A stretch of DNA of 64,000 nt from Porodaedalea pini (Eukaryota > Basidiomycota > Agaricomycetes > Hymenochaetales > Hymenochaetaceae): contig NBAY01000024.1 of NCBI GenBank assembly GCA_002794775.1, positions 496,001 to 560,000 on the forward strand, given 5' to 3'. Within the stretch, counting starts at the first letter, position 1. Each line of letters opens with the position of its first letter. Shown in pieces: positions 36,632 through 46,639 of the stretch. The notes beneath the pieces are model-generated. The model saw nothing but the letters and a program-made list of their open reading frames with translations. It ran no database searches and was not told the origin of the DNA. The position numbers were made by a program, and so were the translations under genes.

Positions 36632-38173
36632 CTATCCCTGGAATGCAACACCCGCTTTCGACGTTTCAGCCAGCCCACCGCCCGCGTAACCCGTGCCTGA
36701 TAAATAAAAGAGTTAGCATAATGCTAGATCTTCCATATAAGATGATTGCAAAACACGTCCAGAGGAAAGAAAAGCCTGGGATTGTAAAGAGAGAAGGATA
36801 AAGAAGAGGCGAAGTCACCTTCGCGCTTCATCTCGACTATTTTTTCCTTCGGCGCCCGCGCATCGCACACGACACACTGTGCGGCGGGACGCACGAGCGT
36901 GTCCGTGCAGGTTTTACACACCACGTGAGAGCAAGACGTCAAGACTAAACGTTCAGTTGATCAATTCCACGAAGTGATTAGAGATTGAGTGCTCTGGATA
37001 GAGAAGAAAGGTGAGACGCACGGAACATGATAGTACTGTTTGAGAGACCCTTCTTGCAGGACGGACATATCGCGTCGTGCCGGTCGGCTGGGTTGCGTAC
37101 GTCTGGAGGGAGCTCCTTAGGATAGGTGAATGAGACAGGGACGAGAGATTTCAAACTTCGGAAATCGAAATCATTCGACACTTAGCATCAGGAGAACCGG
37201 TTAAAGAAGACAGCAAACGTACGAGACTTCATGCGCCTCCCGTCCACCTCTACACGTCGTCACGACCTTCACGTCTTTCAGATCCTTTGGCGTTGCTTCA
37301 GGTCCGCCGGAGTATGTCGGCGTGAGGGACGGTAGCCAGAAGTCGGGTAGCTTCGCCTTGAGTGCCTCGGCCTGCTCGCGCTTTATGCGCTCTAGGGCAA
37401 CGGCCTCGGCTTCGGCGGCGAGCGTCTCAACGGAAGACGGGTTGAAGGAGGAGAGTGCAGAGGCTTTGCGCTTTATTCCGCGTGCTGCTTAAACATCAGA
37501 CATTCGGTCTTTAGAAGCAGAAGGGGTGAGCGTACGCTCAGTAGTGACGACTCTGTTTTCTGCGGACTTCTCAGAATCCTCGGTATTCTCGTTCTCCTTT
37601 TCCTTCTCCGTTCCATCTGGGTTGGTCTCTTTGTCTTTTCCCTTCGCCGCACCAGAGGTTGATGCGAGACTCGCCCCACCAAGTCCCAGCCCTAGTTGCC
37701 CGCGTTCGAACTCCTTCAGCACACGCGCGCGAGCCTTGGCCTGCGCACGAGCGCGTTCCTCCTCCGCTTCCTTCTTCAGCGCGTCGAGCCTTGCTTTTTG
37801 GCGCTTGATGTCTTTCTTTTGTGTTACTGTGATCGTGGAGAATTTATGCGCGCGTATTAATGCATGGAAACGGGAGTGGATAAGAAAGGGGAGAAGAAAC
37901 GCACGGAGATCAGCATAAGCGCATTCTTTGCAGAACAAGTGTCCCTCAGAGCACGCAACGGCCTCGCGCGCCTTCTGCAAACACAGTGCACAGGCATCGT
38001 ACGGCCGCATAGACTCGTTTCCGAGGCGTTGCTGACAGTCGTCGGCGCGTTAGTATCGGCACATCCAACTAACTGATGGGAAGACATACCCGCTGAGTAC
38101 CATAGTTGAGCCTTTTGTACTCGTGGTACGAGAAAATGGAGGATGCGGTATTGTTCTTGCTGTGTTTTGTCAT
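36632..38173 (-). CDS. NOSIP: NOSIP-type E3 ubiquitin ligase / splicing-associated protein
   Basis: Nitric-oxide-synthase-interacting protein homologue. Family members are U-box/RING-like ubiquitin ligases found with spliceosomes. It is 362 aa in seven exons on the minus strand: 38173-38090, 38031-37905, 37826-37536, 37484-37223, 37155-37022, 36944-36819, 36696-36632. The N-terminus MTKHSKNNTASSIFSYHEYK is the classic NOSIP start. The first half-RING reads YDACALCLQKAREAVAC...FCKEC. A charged coiled-coil (about 70-130) and low-complexity linker follow, then ICPSCKKGLSNSTIMF, CSHVVCKTC and CVVCDA, and the C-terminal REGTGYAGGGLAE. Exon 3/4 and 4/5 junctions were chosen to remove in-frame stops and keep the family frame. 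Confidence 0.9.
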
Positions 38174-38390
38174 ATTGTACTCGAGAGTTGAGAGAGAGGA
38201 GATATAGGTTGTGTAAGCGACGCGTCGCGTCTCTAATTGAATAATTCGCGCCTCTTCAACCACTTCGTGAGTGAATGGCACAAACCAAAATTACGCAGTT
38301 AAACTTGTTCTGGAGAAAGGTGTAAGTAGTCCATGGTATAAATGGGCCGCAAGTTCCAGGTAAATCGAGACTCGGTGAGTTGTCAAGTTT

Positions 38391-38900
38391 CTATAAGGCG
38401 AAGATATGCAAAGACTGACAGAGAATTGGTTCTCCACAAGCACGCGCAGCGAAATTTAACGCATCGCACTTAGATAAAGGCAAAAGGCAAGAACAGCTGA
38501 GATAGCAATCCAGATGGAAGACTAGAACGCAGAGAAATAGTCTCCGTTCCCTTTCCTTTTTTTTTTCCATGTTACGCACCAAATCGCTAGTCCGCAGAAT
38601 GAGACGGACGGACTGTACTCCATCCTCTACTGCTGCCCATAGCCTGCTCATCTGTCGTTGTTTTGACCATATTTCCGCCCCTCTATCCCATTGTGGGAGG
38701 TATGCGTTGCTTGACTTCACATCGGCCTTGTTATGGTTCGGACCGTCGAAAAATATATAATTCGGTTCGCTGGCTCCGAGAATGATTGGACATCCTTCCT
38801 CCGCTGGGTACAAATTCAATATTACCATACTATGAGCCAGAATCTGCGCCACCTTACTTCCTCCATCTCGTAAGTGAAACTGAGGTTCATCCATCTCCAA
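38391..38900 (-). CDS. Hypothetical protein, gene model uncertain
   Basis: Open for 169 codons, not recognised. The first ~120 residues look protein-like (VILNLYPAEEGCPIILGASE; WDRGAEIWSKQRQMSRLWAA). The C-terminal part, after a Lys/Glu run from a poly-T stretch on the plus strand, looks non-coding. An upstream exon may start near 38979 (MKENVDIEETLIDGG), joined across an intron-like GTAAATAAGG. The whole could equally be decayed sequence. Confidence 0.3.
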   Translation of the reverse strand: MEMDEPQFHLRDGGSKVAQILAHSMVILNLYPAEEGCPIILGASEPNYIFFDGPNHNKADVKSSNAYLPQWDRGAEIWSKQRQMSRLWAAVEDGVQSVRLILRTSDLVRNMEKKKERERRLFLCVLVFHLDCYLSCSCLLPLSKCDALNFAARACGEPILCQSLHIFAL

Positions 38901-39855
38901 TTTAGATCTGATACGCCCTTATTTACAGATAGGTGTCCTCCATCGATGAGCGTTTCTTCGATATCCACGTTTTCTTTCATACTCTGAGACCTGGGCTGAA
39001 ATTTTGGATGGCCGCGATCATGCTTGTTGCTGTACAGGTCACTATGCAAAAGAGCCAATTGTATACAAGCTCGCCCCATGACTACTTAGCACTTCCCTGT
39101 GCTTGTGAATATAGATGCAGCGAAGAAAGTACGCGTAAATGCGCTCTGCAAGTCCTCCGGTTTCATACCTTTCCGTTACGGTGCGTTGCAACTTGAAGAA
39201 TATGAAAGGCATATTACATCACTTTATGCAATCATAAGTTTGAGGGAAAACAGATGCGGCGTAGGCACATTCATCATCCTTTCTGTATTCTGTGACTAGC
39301 AAGTGGATGCCTGTCCTTGCTCTATTATCCACATCGAAGGAGTATGTCAGGGCTTCACAAATAATACTGAGTTTTCAGTCAATCGTAGCTGCTCGAGAGG
39401 GCATTATGACTGCTTATAGAAAATAGACACCGACTACCAGAGACTGTAAGACCTCACAAGATCTCACAAGACACCAATAACTTCGTGACGAGCTCGTTAT
39501 TCTGAGCCGATGCACACTGAATCACTACATATGTGACTATAACTGGAGATTTATGTAATTTCTTCAAGCTAGAACATAGGAATATTTCCCATGTTGAAAC
39601 GAAGCTCAGAACATGCATTGAATAATTAATCTAGTAGGATTGAGAGCATATAAGCGAGAAAGACTGGATGCGCTTACGTAAAGTCAGACGGAGAGGACGC
39701 GTTTTGGACGCGTCTATATCACATGACTTCCTCTGAGTTATGGTTCCGCTCCGTAAAATGAACGCATGAATTCATTCTTCCATCTCCACAATCCTCGATT
39801 GCTCAGGTCTCAAATATCGCATCGTTTCTTCACGACTATATCCGCGTCAAGCGCA
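38901..39855. other. Intergenic upstream of DUF952 gene
   Basis: AT-rich, with no supported gene. An in-frame ATG at 39766 could extend the downstream gene by 30 residues with a mitochondrial-presequence-like stretch (SQISHRFFTTISASSA). Confidence 0.4.
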
Positions 39856-40259
39856 ATGTCTGCACCTAACCCTCTCCCGTCCTACGTCTACAAGATCCTG
39901 CCGAACACGCCGTCTACCAAGGCACGCCCGTCCCAATTCCCCCTTCCTGGGAGTTTCCGAAGCCGCAGGCAGACCTTGATGACGGCTTCGTGCACCTTTC
40001 CACGCTCGTACAGTTACCCGGCACCCTTGCGCTGTTCTTCGGGTCAGATGAGAGCGTGCAGCTGCTCAAGGTCGATTATGCGCGGATGGCGGCGTGGAAG
40101 ACGGTCAAGTGGGAGAAGGCGAGCAACGGGGATAGCTTTGCGCATTTGTACGCGACTTTGACGGGCGAGTTTGTGAGGGATTTGAAGACGGTTGCGAGGG
40201 GAGAGGGATGGGAGGTCACAGTGAAGAAACTGGAGGCGGAAGGTTGGTTAGAGAACTGA
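39856..40259 (+). pseudogene. DUF952 family protein with apparent frameshift
   Basis: DUF952 proteins are small (~110-130 aa), of unknown biochemical role. The start MSAPNPLPSYVYKILPNTP is in one frame. The rest, VYQGTPVPIPPSWEFPKP, then DDGFVHLSTLVQLPGTLALF, LLKVDYARM and the C-terminal KLEAEGWLEN, is in another. The join is at about 39908-39912 (ACGCC|GTCTACC), where one base appears to be missing. No intron signal exists there. Everything else matches the family end to end, so a recent one-base deletion or a sequence error is more likely than an old pseudogene. An upstream ATG at 39766 is possible. Confidence 0.75.
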
Positions 40260-40495
40260 CGATGACATGAAGGTGCGTAGTAAACTTTATTCATTGCGAT
40301 CGGAACGGCTCATTTACTCTATACAGATGTTTTTTGTACTGCTTAATCTCATATGGTTAGAAGTGTCAACGTCTTATTCAGAGCAAATCTAGAAACACGA
40401 CAAATGCATGTATGTACAATAACAGAGCAAATACCAAAGCGAGCAGTCCAGTCCAATCCATCCGTCCCTCCAAGGAGTCTAACCAATCCCGAAAG

Positions 40496-42191
40496 TCATA
40501 TTGCGCCCGCGCAATTCGGGCAGAGCAAGCCTTCATCCTCCACGACCCACTCCATTACCTTTTCCTCTTCCCCTCGCTCTTCCTCCTCCCTGCTCTCTTC
40601 CCTCTCGGGCAAATCAAGCTCTGCAAACCAGTCTTCGCTGAGCGCCTCGCCCTTCACGACCTGCGCGACAAGCCGCCGCGCACGCGTGACGAACGCGAGG
40701 TTCCCTGCAACACAGCCCGTCTCCTCCGGGAGGCTCGTGCGGATACCGCGTACCATCGGCGACCGTGCAAGCGCGAGCAATGGAGTGGGAATGAGCGTAT
40801 GTCGATTAAACGTCGTGCGGTGATCACGGGCGGCGGAGTTGCCTGGCCGACCCCTCTTTCGAGCTGGTGGTGTCTGCGAGACGGATGCATTGATGACCGA
40901 TCCGGGAGACAGGTCAATGTCCCAGTCAGAAGGGACACGTTTCAGGCTCTCCCTAACCAACGAGCCAGGGAGTGTGCGTTCAAATTGCAGTTCGCGGGGA
41001 ACCAATGCCTTTCCGGTTTTCTTTCCCGAGCCGTTCTCACTCTTTTGCTTTCTTTTCTGTGGAGTCCTCAGAGGCGTCCGCACTTGAGGGCTGGAACACG
41101 GTTGAAGATGAGGTTTGTCAACCCAGTCGTTTTTCCGGAGGCATGACGCGTGGAATGCTGCGTTGCACTTTTTGCGTGGACAGAAATGCATGAGAGGCGA
41201 AGTGTCGGGGTTGTATGGTATGCCACATAGGCACGTCGAGCTCACTTTTGTCTGGTGAACGGAATCGAATGGCATCAGTTCCAATCTCTCCACAGTAAGG
41301 AAAGGGAATGATTACCTTGACAGTGTTTTTGGTATGGTCGTACGTATGTCGCACGTAGAACGTCTCGTCAGTGATCAGACGTGGCTCGGCGTCGTATTCG
41401 TCGAATTGGACGACCTCCGCGACGTCTAGTTCATCAAACTTGTGTTAGAAATAGGAATAAGCCGACAACATATGTACATACCCTGGAAACAAGAAGTGTG
41501 GACGAAATCGAACTGATCAGAATGGAATCTTTCCATACACCCAAATGATGTAATGTCCCTTTTTAAAATTAATTAATCATAGAACAAAGTCAGCGCAGAG
41601 TAGATCTCGGCAAGTCTGGACCTACACTTTTTTATTTGCTTCGGCGATGTCACTGGGTGACCACAGCCATTGCACCTTTGCCCAGACCTATGGGAAAAAG
41701 TGAGCTACGCCAGCGGTACAAACCGTTCCTGCAAACCTCAGACGGGTCATTCCCTCTTGACCGTATCTCCATTATCCTGCCCACCCAGTACTCGTGCAGG
41801 TCGATTGGCTCTTTAGCCGGTACGCCTGCCGGTACGATGAGGCCACTAAGTAGAGGAGAGGGCAGGGACAGACATTAGAACGCTACACCTGTTCAATTCG
41901 TATTCCCGAAAAAGCCGCAGTGGAGAGAAGAAGCCTACTCACTACCCGCCAAGCATGAACGTCACGGCTTCGTCGTCCGTGTCTTTGACTAGCTCTCCAC
42001 GTCAGGGCACAGCTACTTCACCCGATGTAACTGTGAACGGACCCAGACGTACCGACGAATGAGCGGTACGAGCGCCATTGCATGTACTCCTCCACGCTCG
42101 GACGCGCGTCAGGATCTTCAGCTTGCTGCTTGCTAGCCCGACGCTTCTTACTCGGCATTGGCAGGCGCGCCCTCTTCCGCTTTCCGGGCAT
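40496..42191 (-). CDS. BAH-PHD chromatin-reader protein (copy B)
   Basis: Multi-exon gene, start ATG 42191 (MPGKRKRARLPMPSKKRR, a basic NLS-like N-terminus). A BAH domain is spread over several exons: IDLHEYWVGRIMEI, FDFVHTSCF, VAEVVQFDEYDAEPRL, TDETFYVRHTYD. A PHD-like Cys/His zinc motif follows (CLCGIPYNPDTSPLMHFCPR, then CNAAFHASCLRKNDW). The last exon (41293 region to 40496) adds ALARSPMVRG, CVAGNLAFVTRARRLV and a final LLCPNCAGAI. BAH-PHD proteins read histone methylation, for example in Polycomb-like silencing in fungi; that role is inferred. Not every splice site was resolved. The nearest paralogue is next door at 42578-44167. Confidence 0.8.
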
Positions 42192-42577
42192 TGTGCTTCG
42201 CGTGCGTCCGCGTCGCGTCTGGGAGAACGTGGAGTTGGCAGTGAGTAGGATCTCAGGCTGGTGCTGAGCAGGAGCGTATGTATAATTAAAGGTGCTCCAT
42301 ACGGCTTAGGGATTGTAGAACGTTTGGAGACCAAGTGCAAGGTGTGTAGAAGGCGTTCGGAATCGGATGCTAAAGCAACCGTGAGAACAACATGCCGCTT
42401 CTCGTGAGCAACGGAGTCTGTCAGACGGAAAACGATGTCGACATAAAAAGTTATAAATGATTCTTATATCGATACAGATACAGTGGAGATAGCGATAGCA
42501 CAACGAAATCAATGTGAAAACGAACAAACAAGGAATAAAAAAGAAACCGACCCAAGAATCCGCGGCCCACTCCCTGA
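42192..42577. other. Intergenic between BAH-PHD paralogues
   Basis: AT-rich 3' flank of copy A and promoter of copy B. No gene is seen. Confidence 0.5.
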
Positions 42578-44167
42578 TTAAATCGCGCCTTTGCAGTTCG
42601 GACATAGAAACTTTTCATCCCTTATAGCCCACGTGTGTATATTCTTGACATCATCTCCGTTCTCACCTGGTATTTCCAGCAAAGTGCGCCATTTTACCGG
42701 CAGCCGGCTCCCCTCCTCGACGACCTCCCGCACGAGCTTGCGAGCACGTGTGACGACGGCGAGATTGCCTGCCACGCAGCTCCATTCGTATGGCAGGTCT
42801 GTACCCTGACCCTTGACCATCGGCGAGCGCGCGAGTGCGAGGAGTTCGACCGGGATCTCCCAGTGTCTGTCGCCGGAAGGCTGCATTGTAGTTCGATCGC
42901 GCAGATGCGCAGGGTGTTTTGGTGAGGACACCATCGTCTTCGAGCTCGAAGCCGGCGAGGCAGGAGGCTCACTGTCAGCTTGGTCTTCTTCGCTCGAAGA
43001 GTCAGAGAGCGTTCGTTCGAACTGCAGTGCCCTCTGTGCTTCAAGGGAACGGATATCTTTATGAGGTTTTTCGAGATAGTTCTTCTTCCGCAAACAGTCA
43101 GCGTGAAACGCTTTGCAACAGTCCTTACGCGGGCAGAAGTGCATGATCGGAGAGTCATTCGGGTTGTACGATTCACCGCAGAAGCAGGTGGGCGATGGTA
43201 ATGGCTTGTAAAGAAAAACAATCGATTTTTATGTGTTAACAAGGTTTCAGTAAGTGTCAAGAAGTGCTTCACCTTTATTTCATGTGAGAAAATATCGAAA
43301 GTGTAACGATAGTAAAATGTTTCGTCGCTGATAGCTGGTGGCTCAGTGTCAGATTCCACATAAGGTACGACCTGCGCAATGTCTGGATTTCCAAGCAGTC
43401 AGAAATGGTAGCTTTGATCAGTGTAGGTAAAGAACGCACCTGCAAAGCACGAAGTATGCACGAAGTCAAAATGGTTTGAAAGGACTCTCTCCATTTTTCC
43501 AAACGATTTGACGTCTCTGAGTTACAGGCTAGATCAGCACAGAACGAATGACATCGACACGTTGGAGAAACTTACACTTCCTTGTAGTTCGAGACGTCCT
43601 CGACCGACATTAACCATTGCGTGCTAACCCAAACCTACGTTGAGGACAACGATCAGCACTGATCGACAGTCCGTATAAAGGATGACTTACGTCTGATGGA
43701 TCAGAATTTCGGGACCGAATTTCTTTGATTTTTCCCACCCAATAGTCCCGTAGGCGTAGTGAGCTATCGGGGTCGGCTCCCTCAGGAAGGACAAGGGCAC
43801 TATATCCGAGTCAGAGTTTCTCCGCTGAAGGCAACTATGCATGAATGTACTCACTAAACGAGGAGGGGGAAACGATGCTCTACGCTCGCATCATCTACAA
43901 CTGTGAGGATGTGCAGCGACGTAAGCTTTGAGAAAGAAAGGAGTAGGAGAGCATACCGATGAAACTCTGATAGGGCGTCATGGTCTCCCATTCTTTTCTC
44001 GTTGGTGCTGTAGGTTCTCCTCCCACGAATAAAGAGTTCGCAACGCGTTTGCTTGTTGAAGACTTTGAGCTTGTTGTCCTTTTCCTCTTTGGCATCCTTG
44101 ACGGAGACTGCGTACCATGACTTGAGGGAGGTCGGGAAACATAAGCAGATTTTCTCTTCCTTATCAT
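42578..44167 (-). CDS. BAH-PHD chromatin-reader protein (copy A)
   Basis: Tandem paralogue of copy B, same strand and layout. Start at 44167 or the internal Met at 44095 (MPKRKRTTSSK), which aligns with the MPGKRKR start of copy B. The first exon ends at 43957 (TPYQSFIG, matching SYRSFVG in copy B). BAH pieces: LRDYWVGKIKEI, DFVHTSCFAD, IAQVVPYVESDTEPPAISDE. PHD-like zinc motif: CFCGESYNPNDSPIMHFCPR and CCKAFHADCLRKKNY. The C-terminus has ALARSPMVKG, CVAGNLAVVTRARKLV and FLCPNCKGAI. It is divergently transcribed from the REEP gene. Middle splice sites are approximate. Confidence 0.8.
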
Positions 44168-44390
44168 AATGTTCGAATAAGTACGTAGAAAGTCGACATA
44201 ATCCCGCCGAACGGAATATGAGTGTCAAGATTGAAGTAGCGGCATGATTTCAAGCCGCGAATGCAGTGAGTTAGCAACCGTGAGAGCGGACTGACATATA
44301 TGTATGAGTGCGTGGACACGGCTGCTTCGTTACCGCCCTCTGCCGCCATCGACTTGTCTGTCTCGTTCTCTCATCTCATCCGTGGCGATA
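44168..44390. promoter_or_regulatory. Shared divergent promoter of BAH-PHD copy A and REEP gene
   Basis: Only ~220 bp separate the two start codons, so promoter elements must be shared or overlapping. No specific operator was identified. Confidence 0.4.
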
Positions 44391-45590
44391 ATGCTGCTCA
44401 TCTACTTCACATCCAGAGTCATCAGGCAAGTATTTTGTTTGTTTGATGCACAGGTCGTGAACTGATCTGAGACAACTTAGCTCGACGGCTGCGTTTCTGT
44501 ACCCGGGTTACGCGTCGTTCAAGACCCTATCGCAGCGTCCGGCATCTGAGGCCGATCTCGAGAGATGGTTGATGTACTGGTCTGTGCTTGGGTGTATCGT
44601 TGGCGTGGAATATGTTGCTGAGTGGTTGATTTCATGGTGAGTTGCTTTCATTCCCATGTTTCCGCAGCATTCGATTATCGAGTCTCGTAATACACGCCCT
44701 TTGTTGTTTCTTTCTTAAAATATATCCACTGCTATTATACTTCTTTCTTTCAGACCTGCTTTGCATTCTGGGTGTCTGACATGTTTTCTTTCAGGCTTCC
44801 GCTTTACTATCCGTTGAAAACTATATTCCTTCTCTACCTATCCCTCCCGCAAACCCAGGGGTCCTCCTATCTCTACATCAACTATCTCCAACCCTTCCTA
44901 CACCACCACGAAGCCGATATCGATGCAACACTTGCTAAGATCAAAACACGCGTCTACACCTACCTGCAGGAGAAGTTCCGTCTACTCTGGGGACAGATTC
45001 TGGGCTCACTTGGACAGAGTGCTCAGCCAGGAGCCAGCTCGGCTTCGGAGACGGCGCCGCCTCCCACGGTTGCAGACCCTGTTTCAGGTCCTACACAATT
45101 GCTCGGTGGGCTCTGGAGGAGTTATGGCCCTTCTATTGTCGCATCGGGTGCGTCGTTGTTTACGATGGCGAGCGCAGCGGCTGCTGCCCAGCAACGCCCA
45201 AAGTCGGGGCCTAGCACCTTAGGACAGGGGAGGAGTGTGTCTCAGACAATGGCGGATAGGCGAAAGCAGCTCGAGGCGGAATTAGCATCGCTGCCTCCTA
45301 CAGACGAGCTGCAAAATTCGTCTGGTTCGGAGTCGGAGTCGCCTGTCACAGTTATCCCGAACAAGCAAGGCTCGAGCTCCTACCTCCCGACGTCGGCAGC
45401 TTCAGAGACGGATCTGCGTACGCGGGGAGGACAATATGAGGAGGTCGAGGTGCCGAGCGATGTAGAAGGCTATGACATAGGACCAACACCGCGACGGACA
45501 CCTGCGACCACGCCGCCGAATATGAATAGGCGCACGAGCTGGTTTGGGTGGGGAAGCTCAGCGGCAGTACCGGATAAGAAGGATGATTGA
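44391..45590 (+). CDS. REEP/DP1/Yop1-type ER membrane-shaping protein
   Basis: TB2/DP1/HVA22 family protein that inserts hairpins to curve tubular ER. It is 328 aa in three exons (44391-44425, 44481-44636, 44795-45590). Family core: FLYPGYASFKTL, YWSVLGCIVGVEYVAEWLI, LPLYYPLKTIFLLYLSLPQT and YINYLQPFL, with hydrophobic hairpins in residues ~1-90. The C-terminal ~200 residues are Ser/Pro-rich and probably disordered, longer than in yeast Yop1, more like fungal REEP5/6-like proteins with tails. Intron 1 has a GC donor (AG|GCAAGT). Confidence 0.9.
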
Positions 45591-46639
45591 GGAGAGGCAG
45601 AAAATAGATACGTGAGAACCGATCTTATCCGCTTCTCCATCTACTGCAAGCTCTTCCCTGCTTCGTCCGTTGCATCATTGTATTCTTGTATAGCTTGCTT
45701 TATTATTTACCGATTCTGCTGCTGAACATTACAGTTGACTGTTTATATGTATAGGGAATCTCAAGGCTTCTGTATATTGATGTATCACTTGACTTTCTGG
45801 GCGTCGACGTTTTCTCATGATCCCTCACGACATATCTTCACAAGCATCAGATCTCATTTCTGCGAGTGTCTTAGACACCGAAACAAATTACAATTGCCCC
45901 ACTTTGATCGATGACGGACTGGGCAAGACATCGATCATCGTTAGACAAGATTATTTGCGAGGTGAAACACCGTGACCGTATGCATAATCCTTCCGACCAT
46001 CCCTAGAGTCATCGCTGGCGCGCCGTCGCTCGTGCAAAGAGTTCCGGCTGGTTTCTTCTCGATTCTCAAGCGCAAGTTCTCAATTCCTCCCTGTCACGAG
46101 CTCTTGTTCCGCATGCATAGAAAGAACAGGCCAAGACCGACATGCAAAATCACGATCCGCGACTGCATTGTGATCCCCCAACACATCTTGATTCTATGCG
46201 CTCGCGCTCACTCTCATTATCATGACGGCGTTTACAAGCTTGCAGATTCTCCACTCGCCATCTCTACGAAGACAGATTCTCCTTACTTTGATCTGAAGGA
46301 CTCATGCCCAGTGAAAAGTAGCAATTGTGGTATCGAGTGGCGTCGAATGAAATCTTGTGCTTCGTGTGAAATCAAGTGAAATCGAGTGGCAATCAACATA
46401 TTTTTTTCTCGTCTTTTGTGAGCACAGCCTTGTCATAGAATTTAGAAAAGGCCTCTGTGTCCATTGTTATGTAATCATAAATCCGCACAAGCTGTAAACT
46501 GACATCATTGATCGACAGATTTACTCTAGCTCTATTATTATTAATCTAACAGCACCATCGATGCACAATTAAAGAGCTTTCAGCTTCATCGATGTAAGTT
46601 TATACCTACTAGCTACCTTGTGCGTCCCTCGGCTCACAT
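45591..46639. other. Intergenic between REEP gene and transposon arm
   Basis: About 1 kb. An open stretch at about 45972-46379 has no ATG at its start and no recognised motif. Nothing is supported. Confidence 0.45.

Noticed and set aside
44164..44349. Upstream first exon of BAH-PHD copy A starting at 44349
   Set aside because: The basic start at 44167 or 44095 aligns with copy B, and no good acceptor joins the 44349 reading frame to it.
45972..46379. Hypothetical protein before the left arm
   Set aside because: No ATG at the start, no motif, and composition like the intergenic DNA around it.
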